Shown here: positions 60,121 through 64,000 of the stretch, one piece after another | How positions within the stretch are numbered: position 1 is the first letter of the stretch | Layout of the letters: the number at the start of each line of letters is the position of its first letter | Source of the DNA: Loxodes magnus | Lineage: Eukaryota > Ciliophora > Karyorelictea > Loxodida > Loxodidae | Reading direction: 5' to 3' | NCBI GenBank assembly: GCA_946699065.1 | Contig: CAMPDV010000098.1 | Coordinates: 372,001 to 436,000, forward strand | DNA: 64,000 nucleotides | The notes under the pieces: model-generated | What the model saw: the letters and a program-made list of their open reading frames with translations, nothing else | What the model was told of the DNA's origin: nothing | The model's database searches: none | Position numbers and translations under genes: made by a program

Positions 60121-62851
60121 ATGGCTGAAAAAGTTCCTAGAGTTAGGTGCTCAAAAGATAGCAAGTTCTTTGTGAGAAATAAGAACTTGAGAATTAACAA
60201 GTCTAACTTTGTCTATCAGGCTCTAAATATACAATAAGTAAGCTTTTTAGTAACTTTAGAATAATAATTCTCTTACTTTCTAGTTAAAAGCAGAAAAGGC
60301 TTAAAATCCAGCTTTAGTATGTGAAATTAGCTGCTTTGAGAACAACCTTATTAATCTTAAAGTTGATGAAATTTAGTAAGAGTATAAAAGATTTTAACTG
60401 GTAAAATCTGACTTTATTAATGATAAAGTCTTAGTACCTGAAATTTTTGCGGTTTAATAGCATAATAACCTAGTTGAGGTCAATCTGAAAAACAATTTGA
60501 GTCTTTAAATTCAGCTACAGCCATTTTTAATAACCGTATTGCTAAATAATGCTAAATGCTTGATAATTAACTCTGAAAACTTGTTTAGCTTTGAAGTTTA
60601 TAGAACATAATAAGCATCTAGAGATAACATTTTTGATGCAACGAGTTTACTTGAGGAAGAAGAATATAAAAGCTAATGGATTGATAACTTTGCTAGCAGG
60701 AATGACTTTATGTAGATTGGTCCTTAAGCTTTAGCCTTAGATTTAAAATTTTGTGATAGCAAACTTTTGTGTGGAATTCCAGAACATGCAGATAATTTTG
60801 ATCTAGTAGATACTTTTGATTCTGAACCTTATAGAAACTATAATTTTGATGCAGGAATGTATCCAATACGCAGTCGATTACCTCTATATGGAAATATTCC
60901 TATTTTGTAAAGTTATAGGAATGATTGCTGTGTAGGAGTTTTTTGGTTAAACTCAAGTGATAATTACACTGATGTATAAACATAATAGGATGGAAAGTTA
61001 GCACATTGGGTTTTTGAAGCAGGTATAATGGACATTTATTTAATGGTTTAGCCAAACCCTATTAATCTTATCTAGCAGTTTACTACTTTAACTGGTCCAC
61101 CTTTAATGCCAAGATTCTTCTCTTTAGGATTCCATTAGTGCAGATGGAATTACTTTACCTAATAAGAGACCGAAGAAGTATATGAAGGATATGAAAAGCA
61201 TGACATACCGCTAGATGTTATTTGGTTAGATATTGAAGTAATTTTTTTAAATTAGTACTCAAAGGAAAAATAGTATCTTGAGTGGAACTACCAAACTTTC
61301 CCAGATCCAAAAGGAATGTTTGCTAAGTTTTGGGAAACAGGAAGGAGAATCGTGACTATTATAGATCCACATGTAAAAGTTAGCTAAAACTATGAAAAGT
61401 ATACTAATGGACTTGCTAAAGGTAATTTTTACTAGATTAGATGTATATGTAAGGAACTCAGATAATCTGCCTTATGAAGGGCCATGTTGGCCAGGAAACT
61501 CTAGTTATCCAAATTTCTTAAATCCTGCTGCTAGAGAATGGTGGGCAAGTTATATTCCTAAAGACTCAACGTCTTCTGAATAATATCTGTGGATTGACAT
61601 GAATGAACCTTCTGTTTTTACAAGTTCTACTAATACTGAAGTAACCATGCCTAAAAATAGCATTCATATTCTACCAAACTATTCTAGACCTATTGAACAC
61701 TCTGAGGTTCATAATGCATATGGATTCTATTATCATGTTGCTTCATATGATGGACTTATTAAAAGAGATCCTAATAAAAGGCCTTTTATCTTAACAAGAT
61801 CCCACTTTGTTGGCACATAAAAGTATGGAGCTGTTTGGACAGGAGACAATCATGCATATTGGGATCATCTAGAAGTAAGCATTCCTATGGTTCTTTCCTA
61901 GGCAATAGCAGGAATAAGTTTTATAGGAGCTGATGTAGGAGGATTTTTCCAGGATCCAGAACCAGAACTTATTTAAAGATGGACGCAACTAGGAGCATTT
62001 TATCCTTTTTTCAGAGCTCATTCTCATATTGAGACAAAAAAAAGAGAACCATGGTTATTTGGAACTGAGCACGTAGACATAATCAGAGCTGCAACTAAAA
62101 TAAGATACCATTTGCTTCCATTTTGGTACACACTATTTAGAAAATACGCAGCAAATTCAGTTCCAGTAATAACTCCACTATTTATCAAAACCTAAAATAG
62201 CCTTCTAGTGGTAGAAGACTAATTATTCGTTGGAAATGCAATTCTAGTGAAACCTGCTGTAAAGCCTTAATAAACAACTGTAGAGATAAAAACAGGTTAG
62301 GATTATCCTTTTTGGTATAACTTTTATAACCTTCAAAAGATAGAAGTTTAAGATAGCTAAATAAGTAAATCAATTGATAAAAATGAGATAGGTGTTCTTA
62401 TTAAGCCAGGAAGCATTTTAGTTACATACAAAGAAGTTTGTAAATCCACTGAGATGATGAAAAAGTTTCCTTATACACTGATAATTGCTTTAGACTAAAA
62501 TCATTAAGCCTAGGGAGCTTTCTATGATGATGATTGGACAAGCTTTAGTTTCCAATAGGTAATTTATTATACTTCAGGGTCAATATGTAGAGTCTAATCT
62601 CATCTTCAAGAACTTAGAACTAAGTAATGAACTTCTAAACAGCAACTATGAGAGTGAATCTTAACATCTGGTAGCAGAAATCAAGATATTAGGTTTGGAA
62701 AAATAGTTTTAAGACGTGAAAGTCAATGTAAGACTTTAATATATAGGGAGTTTCTAAAGAAGCATAGTTCAGTTTTAGCAATTAGGTTTTGACTATAACT
62801 AATCTAGAAATCAGATTAAACTAGGTATGGAAAATTAGTTTCGGTTCTTGA
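60121..62851 (+). CDS. GANAB: Glucosidase II alpha subunit (GH31)
   Basis: 877 aa across six exons. Introns: 60238-60259 (22 nt), 61238-61255 (18), 61422-61440 (19), 62559-62577 (19), 62727-62745 (19), all GT...AG and all needed to keep homology and frame. The N-terminal CSKDSKFFVRN corresponds to the mature start of the family. GIPEHADNF and FDAGMYPIR lead into the GH31 barrel. The nucleophile Asp is in WIDMNEPSVF (about 470), the acid/base Asp in WTGDNHAYWDH (about 552). It trims glucose from N-glycans in the ER. No signal peptide is visible at this start, which is odd for an ER enzyme; a missing first exon is likely. All Trp codons are TGG. Confidence 0.95.
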
Positions 62852-63420
62852 AAGGTTATTTCAGCTCGAACTTATACATTTATTCTATATATTGAAGTTA
62901 AGCTTTACCTTTTATCCTCCTTACTCTAATTTTATTACCTTTATTAAAATAATTTTTATTGGTTTCCTTCTTTAGTCTCTCTTTTTTAAGTAATTGGTTT
63001 AGTAATTGAAGCAGTATTTATATATTCAAGGAATGACAAATAAAGCAAAGAGATTGAAAGATTATAAATAAATCTACTTTGATACTTAAAGTGAGAAATG
63101 ACAAAGCTATGCATATCTCATAGCTTGATAAATAAATCAGATTTAGAAGAAAAATAAGGTAAATAATCCAAACAGTCAAAAGTGAGTATTTATCAAATAA
63201 TTATCCAGCGCTGATTATAAAAATGCTTTATATGGAATATCATCTGATAGAAAATAGCTAGAAGGTAGAGAACGAAGATATTTAATATCTAATAACATTG
63301 CTGAATAAAGTTAAATCTGGCTACATAAAATCCTTTTAATCAGTGATTCTAAATATTAAACAATGAATATATTTAAGCTTCTCAGTTCTATATTATTCGT
63401 ATAAATTAAAGGTATATAAA
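62852..63420. other. Spacer with a weak open frame
   Basis: A + strand frame from about 63034 (MTNKAKRLKDYKQ) remains open but uses several TGA codons within 60 residues and overlaps ATG10 in another frame. I do not call it. Confidence 0.3.
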
Positions 63421-64000
63421 ATGATAATGACCGAAACGGAATTTATAAGTTAAGCAAAGCTTCTAAGCTAAAAGTAAAGTGAGTGAAAAATATTGGAAGT
63501 AGATCAAGGGATAGAAACAAAGATATATATCACGAGTGAGTAGTTATATAATATATAAGATCAGATTCTGCTAATTCTTAATATAGTCTATAATAAAAAT
63601 TATTAGGTTCCAACTCTCTATTTTCGATTCCAGGATTTATAAGGCTAAGTAATGTATAATCAAGTTAAAGAAACGATTGTTGCAAATATTGAGGAGCATC
63701 CTATCCTCGGAACTACCTGATATTATTTGCATCCCTGCGAAACCTAAAATTTGCCTGTTAAGTATTTATTTGGATGAATGAGTGTAGTTCTTCGTAAATT
63801 TAACATTGAGCCTAAGATAGAACTATTGGAATTAATTAAGGTATGGGAGAGTTAAATTGGTATAATGGAGAGTGAGAAAAGCCTAGACTAAAATTTTTAA
63901 GACATAAAGTGTAAAATACGCGTTTTTTAATTTTTTTTTAAACTTAATCACAAAAGCCCTTTAAGTAAGATACATCAAAGTAGTCTAGTTTAAGGTATAA
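63421..64000 (+). CDS. ATG10: ATG10-like autophagy E2 enzyme (3' end outside the window)
   Basis: At least 193 codons from the ATG at 63421 with no terminal TGA before the window ends. Family segments: EWKILEVDQ, then QILLILNIVYNKNYQVPTLYFR, then VKETIVANIEEHPILGTTWYYLHPCET. The His-Pro-Cys contains the catalytic Cys, followed by the WMS(V) strand. ATG10 transfers ATG12 to ATG5 in autophagosome formation. Three Trp codons, including those in TTWYY and GWMS, are TGA. The last ~40 residues are Lys/Phe-rich and may already be 3' non-coding or an intron. The N-terminus could extend upstream. Confidence 0.8.

Noticed and set aside
60238-60283. A 46-nt or 13-nt version of the first glucosidase II intron
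   Set aside because: Both keep the frame, but the 22-nt version has typical length and retains the NNNSLTFQLK segment that homologs have. The 46-nt version would delete it.
1-64000. Standard code, Blepharisma code (UGA Trp, UAR stop) or Tetrahymena code (UAR Gln, UGA stop only)
   Set aside because: Conserved Gln positions are TAA/TAG and conserved Trp positions are TGA in the same genes, so none of the three reads GH38, TRM5 or the phosphodiesterase through.
1-64000. tRNA, rRNA or CRISPR features
   Set aside because: No T-loop/anticodon patterns, rRNA blocks or spaced direct repeats were noticed. A covariance-model scan would be decisive.

Overview
The window reads as nuclear DNA of a ciliate with a karyorelict-type genetic code (Loxodes/Parduczia-like). 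In every gene recognised by family motifs, TAA and TAG sit where glutamine is expected. TGA sits at conserved tryptophans and is also the terminal codon. So UGA is the only stop and it is also a sense codon, which is why ordinary ORF calling shatters these genes. The DNA is very AT-rich. Introns are few and tiny (about 16-22 nt, GT...AG). Genes lie singly on both strands with long spacers. The long contig argues against tiny gene-sized chromosomes. Genus-level placement is inference.

Layout. 0.6-12.6 kb: ubiquitin-like-domain protein, coiled-coil protein, papain-family protease, outer-dynein-arm docking protein (ODA1/CCDC114 type), CCDC13-like protein, two hypotheticals. 14.1-19.6 kb: a P-type ATPase-like protein with all catalytic motifs degraded, an eEF1A lysine methyltransferase, a hypothetical. 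20.3-30.5 kb: GH38 alpha-mannosidase, a region of ambiguous coding potential, a Q/N-rich protein of about 1,041 aa, a broken protease copy, and a gene containing an (AT)14 tract. 31.3-38.4 kb: a relic of the Q/N-rich gene, CDC73, an eS25-like ORF, a Q-rich prion-like protein, centrin. 39-48.5 kb: TRM5, a membrane cyclic-nucleotide phosphodiesterase, an aldo-keto reductase, an F-box protein. 50.8-64 kb: a Lys-rich hypothetical, a cyclic-nucleotide-binding protein, eIF4A, a TOG-like protein, CHMP1, glucosidase II alpha, and an ATG10-like gene cut by the window end.

Two features stand out. First, about 3 kb (protease plus the 3' part of the Q/N-rich gene) is present as an inverted duplication whose arms lie about 21 kb apart. 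Each arm keeps one gene intact and has lost the other. Second, use of UGA for tryptophan looks uneven. Glucosidase II alpha, eIF4A and the protease use only UGG, while TRM5, the docking protein and alpha-mannosidase use mostly UGA.

Several genes (docking protein, CCDC13-like, centrin, TOG-like) fit a ciliary programme, but neighbours do not form operons. No tRNA, rRNA, CRISPR or autonomous transposon was recognised. Because only TGA ends translation, long open frames occur by chance in spacers, so hypothetical calls are conservative.
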